A stretch of 64,000 nucleotides of DNA from Mycobacterium sp. HUMS_12744610. GTDB taxonomy: Bacteria > Actinomycetota > Actinomycetes > Mycobacteriales > Mycobacteriaceae. The notes under the pieces are model-generated. The model ran no database searches. It was not told the origin of the DNA and saw only the letters and a list, made by a program, of their open reading frames with translations. The stretch lies in contig NZ_JBGEDP010000001.1 of the NCBI RefSeq assembly GCF_041206865.1, forward strand, positions 5,208,001 to 5,272,000, in the 5' to 3' direction. Shown here piece by piece: positions 29,615 through 39,561 of the stretch (position 1 is the stretch's first letter; every line of letters starts with the position of its first letter). Made by a program: the position numbers and the translations under genes.

Positions 29615-31341
29615 CGACCACCGAAACGGAGGTCGCCATCGGCGCCACCGGCGCGCTGCGGGCCTTCAACGAGGCCGGCGTTCTGGATGTCTCCGACATC
29701 CATGTGGCACAGCGGCTCTGCGCCCTGGGCAAGGAGCCCGACGAGCGGGTGGCGCTCGCGGTGGCCCTGGTCGTGCGCGCGCTGCGGGGCGGGTCGGTGT
29801 GCCTGGATCTGCCGACGGCCGCCGAGACCGTGGGCTCTGCCGGGTTGCCGTGGCCCGACGCCCCGGCGTGGCTGTCGGCGGTGCGGGCCAGCCCGTTGCT
29901 CGGTGAGCCGCCGGTCCTGCGCCTGGACGCGGACCGGCTGCTCTACCTCGACCGGTACTGGCGCGAGGAGACGCAGGTGCGCGACGACCTGCTCGCGCTG
30001 CTGGCCCGGGGGCCGGCGCCCGCTGCGCCCGCCCCCGAGCGACTCTTCCCCGCCGCGTACCCCGAACAGCGCCGGGCCGCCGAAATCGCGCTGTGTCAAC
30101 CGGTCACGGTGCTCACGGGCGGCCCCGGCACCGGCAAGACGACGACGATCGCGCGGCTGCTGGCGCTGGCCGCCGAACGGGCCGAGCTCGCCGGGGAGCC
30201 GCGGCCCCGCATCGCGCTGGCCGCGCCGACCGGCAAGGCCGCCGCCCGGCTGCAGGAGGCGGTGGCCGATCAGTTGGCCGGGCTTGCCGCGGTCGATCGC
30301 GCTCGGCTGGCCGAACTGAACGCGGTCACGCTGCACCGCCTGCTCGGTTCCAGGCCCGACAGCTCGACCCGGTTTCGCCACGACCGCTCCAACCGGCTGC
30401 CGCACGACCTGATCGTCGTCGACGAGATGTCGATGGTCTCCCTGACGCTGATGGCGCGACTGTTGGAGGCCGTGCGCCCCGACGCGCGGCTGGTACTCGT
30501 CGGTGACGCCGACCAGCTGGCGTCGGTGGAGGCCGGGGCGGTGCTGGCCGACCTGGTGGACGGCCTGTCCGCGCGCGACGACGTGCGCGTCGCGGCGCTG
30601 CGCACGTCGCACCGCTTCGGGGGATCGATCGGCGCACTGGCCGACGCGGTCCGCGTCGGGGACGCCGACCGGGCGCTGTCGGTGCTGCGCTCGGGTGCCG
30701 CGGACGTCGAGTTCCTCGAGTGCGCCGAAGGCGAGGACCCGTCGCAGCGCCTGCGTGCGGTGCTGGTCCCGCACGCGCTGCGGCTGCGGGAAGCCGCCCT
30801 GCTCGGCGCCGCCGACGTCGCGCTGGCACGGCTGGACGAGCACCGGTTGCTGTGTGCGCACCGGCGGGGGCCCTTCGGGGTGGCCCACTGGAACGCCACG
30901 GTGCAGAGCTGGATCTGCGAGGAGACGGGCCAGCCGCCGTGGTCGGACTGGTATGCGGGACGCCCGCTGCTGGTGACGGCGAACGACTACGGCCTGCGCG
31001 TCTACAACGGCGACACCGGTGTCGCCGTGGCCGGACCGGACGGTCTGCGAGCCGTCATCGCCGGCGCGGCCGGCGCGGCGAGCTTCGCGACCAGCCGCCT
31101 CGGTGACGTCGAGACCATGCACGCCATGACCGTTCACAAGAGCCAGGGCAGCCAGGCCGAGGAGGTGACGGTGCTGCTGCCGCCGCAGGATTCGCGGCTG
31201 CTGACGCGGGAGTTGTTCTACACGGCCGTGACACGCGCCAAGACCAGGGTCCGGGTGGTGGGGTCACCGGATGCGGTGCGTGCCGCGATCGGGCGCCGCG
31301 CCGTGCGGGCGACGGGACTGCGGCAACGACTGCGGGGCTGA
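29611..31341 (+). CDS. recD: Exonuclease V subunit RecD
   Basis: A 576-residue RecD, the 5'-3' helicase of RecBCD. Motifs are Walker A LTGGPGTGKTTTIARLL, LAAPTGKAAARLQEA, DLIVVDEMSMVSL, LVGDADQLASVEAGAVL, MTVHKSQGSQAEEVTVLLP and ELFYTAVTRAKTRV, all intact. The GTG start at 29611 overlaps the recB stop by four bases, so recC, recB and recD form one translationally coupled operon. It converges on cysC with a 13-base gap. Confidence 0.96.
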   Translation: MTTTETEVAIGATGALRAFNEAGVLDVSDIHVAQRLCALGKEPDERVALAVALVVRALRGGSVCLDLPTAAETVGSAGLPWPDAPAWLSAVRASPLLGEPPVLRLDADRLLYLDRYWREETQVRDDLLALLARGPAPAAPAPERLFPAAYPEQRRAAEIALCQPVTVLTGGPGTGKTTTIARLLALAAERAELAGEPRPRIALAAPTGKAAARLQEAVADQLAGLAAVDRARLAELNAVTLHRLLGSRPDSSTRFRHDRSNRLPHDLIVVDEMSMVSLTLMARLLEAVRPDARLVLVGDADQLASVEAGAVLADLVDGLSARDDVRVAALRTSHRFGGSIGALADAVRVGDADRALSVLRSGAADVEFLECAEGEDPSQRLRAVLVPHALRLREAALLGAADVALARLDEHRLLCAHRRGPFGVAHWNATVQSWICEETGQPPWSDWYAGRPLLVTANDYGLRVYNGDTGVAVAGPDGLRAVIAGAAGAASFATSRLGDVETMHAMTVHKSQGSQAEEVTVLLPPQDSRLLTRELFYTAVTRAKTRVRVVGSPDAVRAAIGRRAVRATGLRQRLRG

Positions 31342-31354
31342 GGCCGCGGAACGC

Positions 31355-32020
31355 TCAGACGGCCGGCTCGTCGGAAATGACGCCCACCTGTTCGAGGTAG
31401 GAAACCACTTCCTCGGCCAGCAGGTCCGGGTCCTTCTGCGCGTCGAGCCTGATCTCGGGGTTCAGCGGGGCCTCGTAGGGGTCGTCGATTCCGGTGAATC
31501 CCTTGAGCTCCCCGGCCCGGGCCTTCTTGTAGAGGCCTTTGGGGTCGCGTTCCTCGCACACCTCGAGGGGGCAGTCGACGAAGATCTCGATGAAGTCGCC
31601 CGCGCCCAGTGAGGCGCGGACCCGGTCGCGGTCGCGGCGATAGGGGCTGATGAAGCCGGTCAGCGCCACGATGCCGTCGTCGCAGAACAACTGCGCCACC
31701 GCACCGATTCGCCTGATGTTCTCTTCGCGCGCCTGCGCGGAGAAGTCCAGCCCGAAGCGACCGGCGAATTCCTCGCCGTGCGTCGCGGTCAGGGTGTGCG
31801 GGTCGGCGTTGAGACCGTGGCGGACGTTGTCCCCGTCCAGGACATAGCTGCGGACGCCCCGCTCGTAGAGTTTGCGATCCACCAGGTTGGCCAGCGTGCT
31901 CTTGCCGGCGCCGCTCAGCCCGGTGAACCAGATCACGCACCCTTTGTGGCCGTTGAGGCGTTCGCGGTCGGCGCGGGTGACACTGTGTTGGTGCCACGTG
32001 ATGTTCGAACCCACGTCCAC
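31355..32020 (-). CDS. cysC: Adenylylsulfate (APS) kinase, stand-alone
   Basis: A 221-residue APS kinase, which makes PAPS from APS and ATP. The P-loop is [17 protein letters not shown], followed by [12 protein letters not shown], the substrate-binding [12 protein letters not shown] and the lid segment [16 protein letters not shown] start at 32020, within a frame reading [20 protein letters not shown], typical of full-length CysC. Mycobacteria usually carry this activity as the C-terminal part of a CysN/CysC fusion, so a separate copy is notable. No sulfotransferase or cysD/N gene lies nearby. Confidence 0.93.
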   Translation of the reverse strand: MDVGSNITWHQHSVTRADRERLNGHKGCVIWFTGLSGAGKSTLANLVDRKLYERGVRSYVLDGDNVRHGLNADPHTLTATHGEEFAGRFGLDFSAQAREENIRRIGAVAQLFCDDGIVALTGFISPYRRDRDRVRASLGAGDFIEIFVDCPLEVCEERDPKGLYKKARAGELKGFTGIDDPYEAPLNPEIRLDAQKDPDLLAEEVVSYLEQVGVISDEPAV

Positions 32021-32109
32021 GAGCCCCTTCCGGCTTTTGCATTCCCCGAATCGACCCCGTCGGACACTAACATGCCGCCGGGATCGCTCACGCGGCCCGG
32101 CTCGCAGGT

Positions 32110-32865
32110 GTGAGAATTCCGGTCAGCATGGTCGACATGGTTGGTGAAGACGAATCCGCGCCGGCGCCGCGGCGGCGCCACGTCGTGCGGCTCGCCGCGT
32201 TCGCGGTCTTTCTGCTCGTGCTGTTCTATCTGGTGGCCGTGGCGCATGTCGTCGACGTGGGGCGGGTGCGCGGCGCGGTCGCCGCGACGGGTCCGGCGGC
32301 GCCGCTGGCCTATGCCGTGGCCGCGGCCCTGCTCGGCGCGGTGTTCGTGCCGGGCCCGATGCTCGCCGCGGGCAGCGGGCTGGTGTTCGGGCCTTTTGTG
32401 GGGATCGGCGTGACGCTGGGCGCCACGGCGGGCACCGCGGTCGTCGCCGCCTTCGTCGGCCGCCGCGCCGGCCGCACCAGTGCGCGGGCGCTGCTGGGGC
32501 CGGCGCGCGCCGATCGGCTCGACGCGCTGATCGAACGCCGCGGGCTGTGGGCGGTGGTCGGTCAGCGGTTCGTCCCCGGCCTCTCCGACGCGCTGGCCTC
32601 CTATGCGTTCGGCGCGTTCGGAGTTCCGTTGTGGCAGATGGGCGTCGGCGCGCTCATCGGTTCGCTGCCCCGGGCTTTCGTCTACACCGTGCTGGGCGCG
32701 TCGATCGGGAACCTGTCGTCGCCGTTGGCGTACTCGGCGATAGCGGTGTGGTGTGTCACCGCCATCGTCGGCGCGTTCGCGGCGCGGCGCGGATACCGGA
32801 AGTGGCGCGGGCATGCGGGCCACGCCGAGGAGGGCGCCGCCCCCGATCCGGAAGCCGGGGCTTGA
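32110..32865 (+). CDS. VTT-domain (TVP38/DedA-like) membrane protein (Rv0625c-like)
   Basis: A roughly 250-residue integral membrane protein of the TVP38/TMEM64 type. It has about five hydrophobic segments, starting [20 protein letters not shown]. The VTT core is [19 protein letters not shown], then [18 protein letters not shown] and [17 protein letters not shown]. Relatives help scramble or flip lipids and maintain membrane charge. The start could be the GTG at 32110 or the ATG at 32128 ([13 protein letters not shown]); the ribosome site does not decide. It points toward the 3' end of the mce2 operon. Confidence 0.85.
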   Translation: MRIPVSMVDMVGEDESAPAPRRRHVVRLAAFAVFLLVLFYLVAVAHVVDVGRVRGAVAATGPAAPLAYAVAAALLGAVFVPGPMLAAGSGLVFGPFVGIGVTLGATAGTAVVAAFVGRRAGRTSARALLGPARADRLDALIERRGLWAVVGQRFVPGLSDALASYAFGAFGVPLWQMGVGALIGSLPRAFVYTVLGASIGNLSSPLAYSAIAVWCVTAIVGAFAARRGYRKWRGHAGHAEEGAAPDPEAGA

Positions 32866-32901
32866 CGTCGGCGCCCGCGGCTTCGGTCACCCGGGGCCGA
32901 A

Positions 32902-34452
32902 TCAGCCCGTCCGCCCGAGCATTTCCTTCCACCCGTCGTCGCCGAGATGACCCGAGTTCTCCACGGAATACACCACACCGTCGGGCCCGACGACCTTGCC
33001 GCTACGCACGTCGTACAGCGCGGTCGGCACGGCGTTCGGAGTGTAGACGCACGGGTTGGGCTGTTGGCCGTTGCACTCGACGGTCCCCGAACCCGGCCGC
33101 TGCAGCGGATCGCTGAGCGGCGGCGGCGTGCCCGGCACCCGGTCCGAGGGCAGCGGGTTGAGGCCGTTATCGACCGACGGCGCCGGAATCACGTTGCCCG
33201 GCTTGACCGGCTGGTCACAACGCGCGCCCGGCGCGGGGCAGGTGAGGATCTGATCGGGGTCCCCGTACCACGGATTGGTACCCATCGGCACATAGGGTTT
33301 GGGGCTTCGGCACTCGCGCGGGGTCGCGGCGCGCTTGCCGGGCACGTCCACGCACGGGTAATTGCGTGCTCCGCGAACCACATTCGCCGCGTCCATGGGG
33401 ATCTTGCAGTAGGTGCCGGCCGGCAGCGGCGCGATGGTGGTGTCAGCCGGTGCCCGCCACTGGGAGGCCGGCAGGAATCCGGTCAGGCACGGCGGCGGCT
33501 GGTTCAGCGCGATCGCGCCGACGCCCAGGTTGGCCTGGCCGGGAGATTGCGCCGTCACCGACTGGGCGATGGACGCCGACTGCGGCAAGAACACCAACGC
33601 CTGCTCGACGCCGTGGTGATAGCGCTTAAGCATGTCGAGCACGACCTCCAGGTTGGCCAGCGTCTGCGGCAGCGACTCCCGCACGTCACCGAACGCGGCG
33701 TCGACCTGCTCGGCGGTCGGCGCCGCGTTGGCCAGGATGTCGCGTATCGCGTGATCCTGCCGTGCGGTCTGCGCGGCCAGCGTGTTCAGATTGGCGGCCC
33801 ACCGCCCGATGTTGTCGCCGGAATCGGCCTGACTGTCGATGATCGGCGCCGAGCGCGCGATGACGTCGTCGATGTCGTCGAGGCTGCCCCGGAAGTCGTG
33901 CGCGATGCCCTGGGCGGAGTCGACCAGCCGCCGCAGCGCCGGCCCGAGCCCACCGACGGCCTGGGCCGTCTCGTGGAGCAGTGCGGCGACCTTGTCCTTG
34001 GGCAGCACCGCCAGGCCCTCGTTGGCGGCATCGAGCGCCGGGCCGATCTGGCTGGGCACGGTGGTCTTGGTGATCGTCTGCCCGTCGCGCAGGAACGGCC
34101 CGCGGTTGCGGCTCGACACCAGGTCGATGAACTGCTCGCCGACCGCCGAGACCGAGTGGACGTTGGCCGACGCGTCGGCGGGGACCTGGTAGCGGTCGTC
34201 GATGCTCATCGCCGCCCGCGCGCCGCGCCGGGTCGGTTCGACGCCGGTCACCTTGCCGACGGTGATGCCCCGGTAGGTGACGTTGGCCGTGCGATACAGG
34301 CCGCCCGACTGCGGCAATTCGGCATACACCGTGTAGCGCCCGACGCCGGCCAGGCTCGGTATCTGCAGGTAGTACCAGACCAGCACGACCACCGCGGCCA
34401 CGGCGACCCCCGCCAGCACCACCAGCTGGGTTTTGATCATGCGGGTCAACAT
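32902..34452 (-). CDS. mce2F: Mce2F, mammalian-cell-entry family protein
   Basis: A 516-residue last subunit of the Mce2 lipid-import complex. One N-terminal membrane helix (LVVLAGVAVAAVVVLVWYYL) is followed by an MCE domain (YTVYAELPQSGGLYRTANVT, GITVGKVTGVE). A long helical region built from repeated Asp/Ala-rich stretches follows, and then a Cys- and Pro-rich C-terminal tail (CLTGFLPASQW, VECNGQQPNPCVYTPN). It follows mce2E after three bases. Mce A–F subunits are thought to form a periplasmic channel that carries lipid substrates to the YrbE permeases. Confidence 0.93.
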   Translation of the reverse strand: MLTRMIKTQLVVLAGVAVAAVVVLVWYYLQIPSLAGVGRYTVYAELPQSGGLYRTANVTYRGITVGKVTGVEPTRRGARAAMSIDDRYQVPADASANVHSVSAVGEQFIDLVSSRNRGPFLRDGQTITKTTVPSQIGPALDAANEGLAVLPKDKVAALLHETAQAVGGLGPALRRLVDSAQGIAHDFRGSLDDIDDVIARSAPIIDSQADSGDNIGRWAANLNTLAAQTARQDHAIRDILANAAPTAEQVDAAFGDVRESLPQTLANLEVVLDMLKRYHHGVEQALVFLPQSASIAQSVTAQSPGQANLGVGAIALNQPPPCLTGFLPASQWRAPADTTIAPLPAGTYCKIPMDAANVVRGARNYPCVDVPGKRAATPRECRSPKPYVPMGTNPWYGDPDQILTCPAPGARCDQPVKPGNVIPAPSVDNGLNPLPSDRVPGTPPPLSDPLQRPGSGTVECNGQQPNPCVYTPNAVPTALYDVRSGKVVGPDGVVYSVENSGHLGDDGWKEMLGRTG

Positions 34453-34455
34453 CTT

Positions 34456-35607
34456 TCATCGACCCCTTTCCACCAGCGGCCCACCCGGGGCGTCGTTCGG
34501 GTTGGGCGTGTAGCGGACGTCGGGGATCATGGTTTCCGGATCCCGTCCCCACGACTGCTCGAGGGCCCGCAAGGCCCCGGAGAAACCCGTTCCGCTGAGC
34601 GTGGTGTTGTCGATGGTGGACAGGGTCAGGTCGAGCGTGGCGGACACGTTGACGTAGTCGCCGCGGATCACCTGCGTCACGTCGTCGATGTTGAACGGTG
34701 CTGTGAGGCCCAGCTTCAGCGCGCCCACCACGTACGGCGAGGCCCGGCCGAGCTGCTTGAGCGGCCGCTGCAGCGCCGCCAGACTCTGGTGCAGGTTGGG
34801 CCGGGTGGCGACCAACGCCCGGTTGGCGGCGTCGCTGAACCGCCCCAGAGACTCGGTGGCGTCGGCGAACAAGGCGCGGGTATCGGCGAAATGCTTTATC
34901 AGCGGTGGTATCTCGGTGAGCACCCGCTCCAGCGTGTCCTTACGGTCGGCGACGATGGCCAGCAGTTGGTTGGTCGAATCGATGGCCCGGGTCAGGTCGC
35001 CGCGCTGCCGGTTCAGTTCGGCGGTGAACGTGTCCAGGCGCCCGAGGAATTCGCGAACCTGGTCGACGTGGCCGTCGAGGATGTCGATGACCTCGGATTG
35101 GATCGCGTCGAGGTTCGGAATCCCGCCGCCGTTGAGGATCACCGCGATGCTGGCCAACGTCCGCTCGACGGTGGGGTAGGCCGAGGCGTTCTTCAACGGG
35201 ATGGTGTCGCCGCTCCGCAACCGTTGCGGGGAAGGGTTCTTCGGCGCGGCCAACTCGACGTGCTGGGTGCCCAGCAGGCTGGTCTGACCGATTTTCGCCG
35301 TCGCGTTGGCCGGCAGCCGCACGCCGGGGTCCACGTCCAACGTCAGGGTCGCGATCCAGTTCTTCAGCCTGATCGCACGCACCGTGCCGACCCACACGTC
35401 GGCGACCCGTACCCGGCTGTTGGTGTTCAGCGCCAGCGTGTCCGGCATCTGCACATAGATCGTCAGGTGGTCGGCGCCCGTGCCCTGGCCGATGGGCAGC
35501 GGCACGTTGGCGATGCCCCGCCAGGTGCACGACGTCAACAGCACCGGCACCAGCAGGACGGCCAGCACCCACGCCGGTCGCCGACGGGCCGCGCGTACCG
35601 CGCTCAC
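34456..35607 (-). CDS. mce2E: Mce2E lipoprotein (LprL-like)
   Basis: A 383-residue lipoprotein subunit of the Mce2 complex. The signal sequence ends in the lipobox LLTSC with the lipidated Cys27. The MCE domain is DHLTIYVQMPDTLALNTNSR then VRVADVWVGTVRAI. A helical domain follows, ending in NPNDAPGGPLVERGR. The GTG start overlaps the mce2D stop (GTGA). In this family the E subunit is the only one expected to be lipid-anchored, which may fix the channel to the membrane. Confidence 0.93.
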   Translation of the reverse strand: MSAVRAARRRPAWVLAVLLVPVLLTSCTWRGIANVPLPIGQGTGADHLTIYVQMPDTLALNTNSRVRVADVWVGTVRAIRLKNWIATLTLDVDPGVRLPANATAKIGQTSLLGTQHVELAAPKNPSPQRLRSGDTIPLKNASAYPTVERTLASIAVILNGGGIPNLDAIQSEVIDILDGHVDQVREFLGRLDTFTAELNRQRGDLTRAIDSTNQLLAIVADRKDTLERVLTEIPPLIKHFADTRALFADATESLGRFSDAANRALVATRPNLHQSLAALQRPLKQLGRASPYVVGALKLGLTAPFNIDDVTQVIRGDYVNVSATLDLTLSTIDNTTLSGTGFSGALRALEQSWGRDPETMIPDVRYTPNPNDAPGGPLVERGR

Positions 35608-37103
35608 TGGCCCGGCCCCGGGTGGGCGGGCTGCGGGTACCAGGGCGGCGGAAGCGGATTGGATTCGTCATAGGCGTTCGGCGGACCGGGCATGGTCACA
35701 CCCGGCGGCGGGGGCGGCGCGTCCGGGCCGCCCATGAGCTCGGCCAGCGATTCCGGGGTCAGCATGTTCGCCGTGGGCGGTTGCACCGGCGTGCCCTGCA
35801 TGCCCGGCGCCACGACCCAGCCGGGCTCGTGGTTGCCGTGCGCAAACGGTGTGTCGCGCGCGAAGATCCCCGGGACGGTGGTGTCCTTGTACCCCGGCGG
35901 GGGGTGCAGCCGCTGTTCGGAGTAGGCCACCTCCTTGGGCAGGGTGGCCGGCGAGTTGAAGAAGTTCGCGCCGGCGGGCAGGTAGTTGAACTTGATGGCG
36001 TCCAGCACCGGCGCCAGATACTGCGCGCACAGCTCGGCCGAGTCCTGGTAGCCCAGTCGGCTGCCGGCCTGGATGGCACTGCAGACGAACTGAAGCGGGT
36101 TGGCGAAGTTCGGGAACGCGAACAGGCCCACCAGCGAGCTGTTCAACGGGTGGTAGAGGTTGTTGAAGTTGCCCGCGAAGGTGGGCAGCACGTGCAGCGC
36201 GGTTTCCAGGCCGTCGCGCGGCCCGGGTTGCAGGATCGTGGTGGTCACGTCGGCGAGGTTGCCGACGTCGTGCGTCAGCGCGGACCGGTTGTCGCTGACG
36301 AACTTCCGGGCGGTTGCCAGAACGTCGTCGATCCGGCCCACCGTGTCCGCCACGTCATGGTCGGATTTGGTGAACCAGCCGGTGAACTCGGCGAGGTCGG
36401 CGTTGAGTGCGACGAACTGCCGGTCGTTCTGGTACAGCGCGCCGACGAACTGCGCGAGGCTTCGGGTGATCGCGACGAAGTCGCCCCGGCCCTCGTTCAG
36501 CGCGGTCAGCGCCTGCGACAGGTTGTTCAGGGTGTCGTTGACCTGCTTGCCTTTTCCGGCCAGGTTGTCGGCCGCCTTTTCGATGACCTCACCGAATGGC
36601 CCTTTCGGCTGCCGGGCCGTCGGGCCGAGTTGGCGCAGGATCCCGTTGATGGAATCGCGCAGCTGATCCCACTCGACGGGCACCTGGGTGCGCTCGATCG
36701 GGATCACCGCGCCGTCCTCGAGCACCGGCCCGCCGGTGTAGGGCGGTGAGAGCTGGATGGTGCGCGATGCCACCAGGCTGGGATTCAGGATCGATGCCGT
36801 GGCCCGGGCGGGCACCTTGTACTTGTTGCTGTAGTGCAGCGTGACTCGCATCTTGTCGCCGAGTGGCTCGATCGCATCGATCGAACCGACCCGCACCCCC
36901 ATGATCTGGACCTTGTCGCCGGGGTACAGGGCGAGGGTCTCGGAAAAATATGCGACGACCGTGGTGTTGGTCAGTTTCCGGTAGAGCTGCACCCCCGCGA
37001 CCGCCGCGATGCAGACGAACACCACCGCGAGCACTCCGACGACCATTGCCCTGCCCGACACTTTCGGCAACCGCACGTTGCGAATGTCGAAGATGGTGCT
37101 CAT
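35604..37103 (-). CDS. mce2D: Mce2D, mammalian-cell-entry family protein
   Basis: A 499-residue subunit with an N-terminal membrane helix (AMVVGVLAVVFVCIAAVAGV) and the MCE domain TVVAYFSETLALYPGDKVQI then GVRVGSIDAIEPLGDK. The helical domain is followed by a Pro-rich C-terminal region (GGPDAPPPPPGVTMPGPP). Its ATG overlaps the mce2C stop by four bases. The Pro-rich tail is a usual feature of the C, D and F subunits. Confidence 0.93.
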   Translation of the reverse strand: MSTIFDIRNVRLPKVSGRAMVVGVLAVVFVCIAAVAGVQLYRKLTNTTVVAYFSETLALYPGDKVQIMGVRVGSIDAIEPLGDKMRVTLHYSNKYKVPARATASILNPSLVASRTIQLSPPYTGGPVLEDGAVIPIERTQVPVEWDQLRDSINGILRQLGPTARQPKGPFGEVIEKAADNLAGKGKQVNDTLNNLSQALTALNEGRGDFVAITRSLAQFVGALYQNDRQFVALNADLAEFTGWFTKSDHDVADTVGRIDDVLATARKFVSDNRSALTHDVGNLADVTTTILQPGPRDGLETALHVLPTFAGNFNNLYHPLNSSLVGLFAFPNFANPLQFVCSAIQAGSRLGYQDSAELCAQYLAPVLDAIKFNYLPAGANFFNSPATLPKEVAYSEQRLHPPPGYKDTTVPGIFARDTPFAHGNHEPGWVVAPGMQGTPVQPPTANMLTPESLAELMGGPDAPPPPPGVTMPGPPNAYDESNPLPPPWYPQPAHPGPGQ

Positions 37104-38533
37104 GGCTGCTCACCACCCGTCAGTGGTTGGGTGCGCGCCCCCGGTGGCGCGTGCGTCGGAAGGGGAACGGGGGTGCCCGGGACGTCCGGCGGCGTCTCGC
37201 CGGGCCGCGCCGCACTCGGTACCCCCGGTGTGGGCGACGCCCCGTCGGGATTGGGCGGCGACACCTGGAGGTCCGGCGGCGCGGGGAAGCCGCCCGCGAC
37301 GGTACCGAAGGGGCCTTGATCGGACACCTTGCAGGGCAGCGGGTTTGCGGGCCGCGGCGACGCGCCGGCCGGCGGCGTGTACGAACACGGCGATCCCGGC
37401 GGGACGGCGGGTCCCGGATGATCCGGGGTGCCCTCGAGCACCGGCGGCGCCGGCGGCGGCGCGCCGTTGGGGAACCGGGTCCCGTTGGGGTCGGGCCAGC
37501 GGAACGCCGGCAACCCGGCGCTGCGCCAGAAGTTCTCCGGGTCGATGCCCCGCTTCTTGAACGCCGCGTCGACCCACGGCTGCAGGACTTGGTAGGGCAG
37601 CAGATTCGCCACGATCGCCTTGAAGAACGGCCCGGAGGCGACGGCCTCCGTCAGGGATGCGGCGTACCTGCTGAGCAGCACCAGCACGTCGGCCAGTTCG
37701 TTCTTGCGTTTGACCAGCTCGTCGCTGACCGTGCCCAACTGCTGCAGCACGTGGTGCGCGTGGGGATTGTCGTTGATCAGACCGGACACCTGGGCCGACA
37801 CCGCCGACACGTTGCTGAGCAGAATCCTCAGCGCCTGGCTGCGCTCCCGGAAGGCGGCCAGCAGCGTCTTGGCGTTGACCAGCAGGCCGTTGACCTGTTC
37901 GCTGCGGTCGCCGAGGACGCCGGCGACCTTGTTGGCGTTCGCCAACAGCTGCTTGATCTGCTCGTCGCGCCCGCCGATGGTCTCGGAGAATTTGGCCACC
38001 CCGTCGAGGGCCGCACTCAGGTGCGGAGCGGTCTGGTCGAAGGTCTCCGACAGGACGTTCAGCGACCGCTTGACGACGTCGATGTTCCAGTCCGTCGCCG
38101 CCTTCGTGACGTCGACGAACGCGTCGTAGATCTGGTAGGGCGTAGTGGTCTGTCCCGATGGGAGGATGCCGTTCGGCCGCAACGGTTCCGAGCCGCGGGG
38201 TTGGATCTGCATGTCCTTGCGGCCGAGAAAGGTGTCGGTGCGGATCGCCACGCGGCTTTGGGTCCCGATCCGTTTGCCGGGCAACGAGAATCCGATCAGG
38301 ACGCTGTTTCCGCGGATCACCAGCGAGCGCACCAGGCCGACGTTCACCCCGGCGATCTCCACCCTGTCACCCGTGCTGATGCCGCCGGTGTCGGCGAACT
38401 GCGCGTAGTAGGTCGGTGTGGCGAACAGCATCGGCACGCTGGTGAAGCTTTGCCCGACGCCGACGGCGAGCAGCGTGATTAGGGCGCCCATCAGCCCGAC
38501 GCGGCCGCGGTTGACCTCCGTGAGCGTTCTCAT
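37100..38533 (-). CDS. mce2C: Mce2C, mammalian-cell-entry family protein
   Basis: A 477-residue subunit. The start at 38533 (MRTLTEVNRGRVGLMGALIT) overlaps the mce2B stop (ATGA); a start four codons earlier is possible but lacks this coupling. A membrane helix is followed by the MCE domain (TYYAQFADTGGISTGDRVEI, GVNVGLVRSLVIRGN). After the helical domain there is a long Pro/Ala-rich tail (GAPPPAPPVLEGTPDHPGP onward) of more than 100 residues, probably disordered. Confidence 0.93.
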   Translation of the reverse strand: MRTLTEVNRGRVGLMGALITLLAVGVGQSFTSVPMLFATPTYYAQFADTGGISTGDRVEIAGVNVGLVRSLVIRGNSVLIGFSLPGKRIGTQSRVAIRTDTFLGRKDMQIQPRGSEPLRPNGILPSGQTTTPYQIYDAFVDVTKAATDWNIDVVKRSLNVLSETFDQTAPHLSAALDGVAKFSETIGGRDEQIKQLLANANKVAGVLGDRSEQVNGLLVNAKTLLAAFRERSQALRILLSNVSAVSAQVSGLINDNPHAHHVLQQLGTVSDELVKRKNELADVLVLLSRYAASLTEAVASGPFFKAIVANLLPYQVLQPWVDAAFKKRGIDPENFWRSAGLPAFRWPDPNGTRFPNGAPPPAPPVLEGTPDHPGPAVPPGSPCSYTPPAGASPRPANPLPCKVSDQGPFGTVAGGFPAPPDLQVSPPNPDGASPTPGVPSAARPGETPPDVPGTPVPLPTHAPPGARTQPLTGGEQP

Positions 38534-39561
38534 TGCGGCGTGCACCTCCCGGTGGGCTGCCCGAACAGCTTGACGGTGCGCACCGGGCCGCCGGGCTGTA
38601 AACCGTTGACCTTGATGGCGATGTCGCAGAGGTAGAAGTTGTAGAAGTCGCCGTAGATACCGCCGGCGCGGCCGATCACGCGGTAGGCCGAAGGCAGTTT
38701 CTCGAGCACGTCGTCGAGGGCGGGCTGGTCGTCGATGAGCGGCTGCGCGACGTCCTCGAGGTATCCCAGGGTGCCGTGCAGCGCCGGGCGGTCGTCACCC
38801 AGCAGGGCGGCCAGGGTGCCCGCGGCCTCGCTCAGGTGTGCCGCCGCCGCGGCGAGCGGATCGGCCCGGTTCTTCAGCCCGGTGATCAGCAGTTCCAAGT
38901 TCGCGACCGTCCCGTCGAGCTCCTTCTGGTGCTTGACGGTGGTGGCCAGCACGGTGTTCAGGTTGGTGACGACCTCGCCGATCGCCTTGTCCCGGTCGGC
39001 CAGCGCGGCGGTCAGCGACGCGGTCTGGTCCAGGATGTCGTTGATGGTGGCACCCTGCCCTTGGAACACGGTGATGACCGACTGGGCGATGCCGTTGACC
39101 TTTTCCGGGTCCAGCGTCTTGAACAATGGGCGGAACCCGCCGATCAGCGCGTCGAGGTCCAGCGCCGGCCGGGTGTGCTCTATCGGGATCGTCGCGCCCG
39201 GGGCCAGCCGCTCGCCGCTGTCGCCGCGGCCCAGTTCCAGGTAGCGTTCGCCGATGAGGTTGAGGTAGCGGATCGACGCCGTCGTCTCCCGGTCCAGCGG
39301 CAGCGAGCGGTCCACGGCGAAGTCCACCAGGACGCGGCTGTCCCCGGCGATCAGGGCCACTTTGGAGACCTTGCCGACCTCCACCCCCGACGCGCGGACG
39401 AACTGACCGGCGCGCAACCCGCTCGCGTCGGTGAACACCGCGGAATACCCTGTGGTGCGGTCGAACCGCAGCTGGCCGAACACCACGATGATCACCACGG
39501 TGAACACCGCCAGTACCGACCAGAGGACGCCGAGTTTGATCGCTGTGCCGGTGGTTCTCAT
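38530..39561 (-). CDS. mce2B: Mce2B, mammalian-cell-entry family protein
   Basis: A 343-residue subunit. The start at 39561 (MRTTGTAIKLGVLWSVLAVF) overlaps the mce2A stop. The N-terminal membrane helix is followed by the MCE domain (GYSAVFTDASGLRAGQFVRA, GVEVGKVSKVALIAGD) and a helical domain ending in FYNFYLCDIAIKVNG. Unlike C, D and F it has no Pro-rich tail, as is normal for the B subunit. Confidence 0.93.
   Translation of the reverse strand: MRTTGTAIKLGVLWSVLAVFTVVIIVVFGQLRFDRTTGYSAVFTDASGLRAGQFVRASGVEVGKVSKVALIAGDSRVLVDFAVDRSLPLDRETTASIRYLNLIGERYLELGRGDSGERLAPGATIPIEHTRPALDLDALIGGFRPLFKTLDPEKVNGIAQSVITVFQGQGATINDILDQTASLTAALADRDKAIGEVVTNLNTVLATTVKHQKELDGTVANLELLITGLKNRADPLAAAAAHLSEAAGTLAALLGDDRPALHGTLGYLEDVAQPLIDDQPALDDVLEKLPSAYRVIGRAGGIYGDFYNFYLCDIAIKVNGLQPGGPVRTVKLFGQPTGRCTPQ

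Noticed and set aside
32947..35673. 908-residue plus-strand open frame across mce2F–mce2E
   Set aside because: Shadow of the mce genes; no domain motifs, low-complexity composition.
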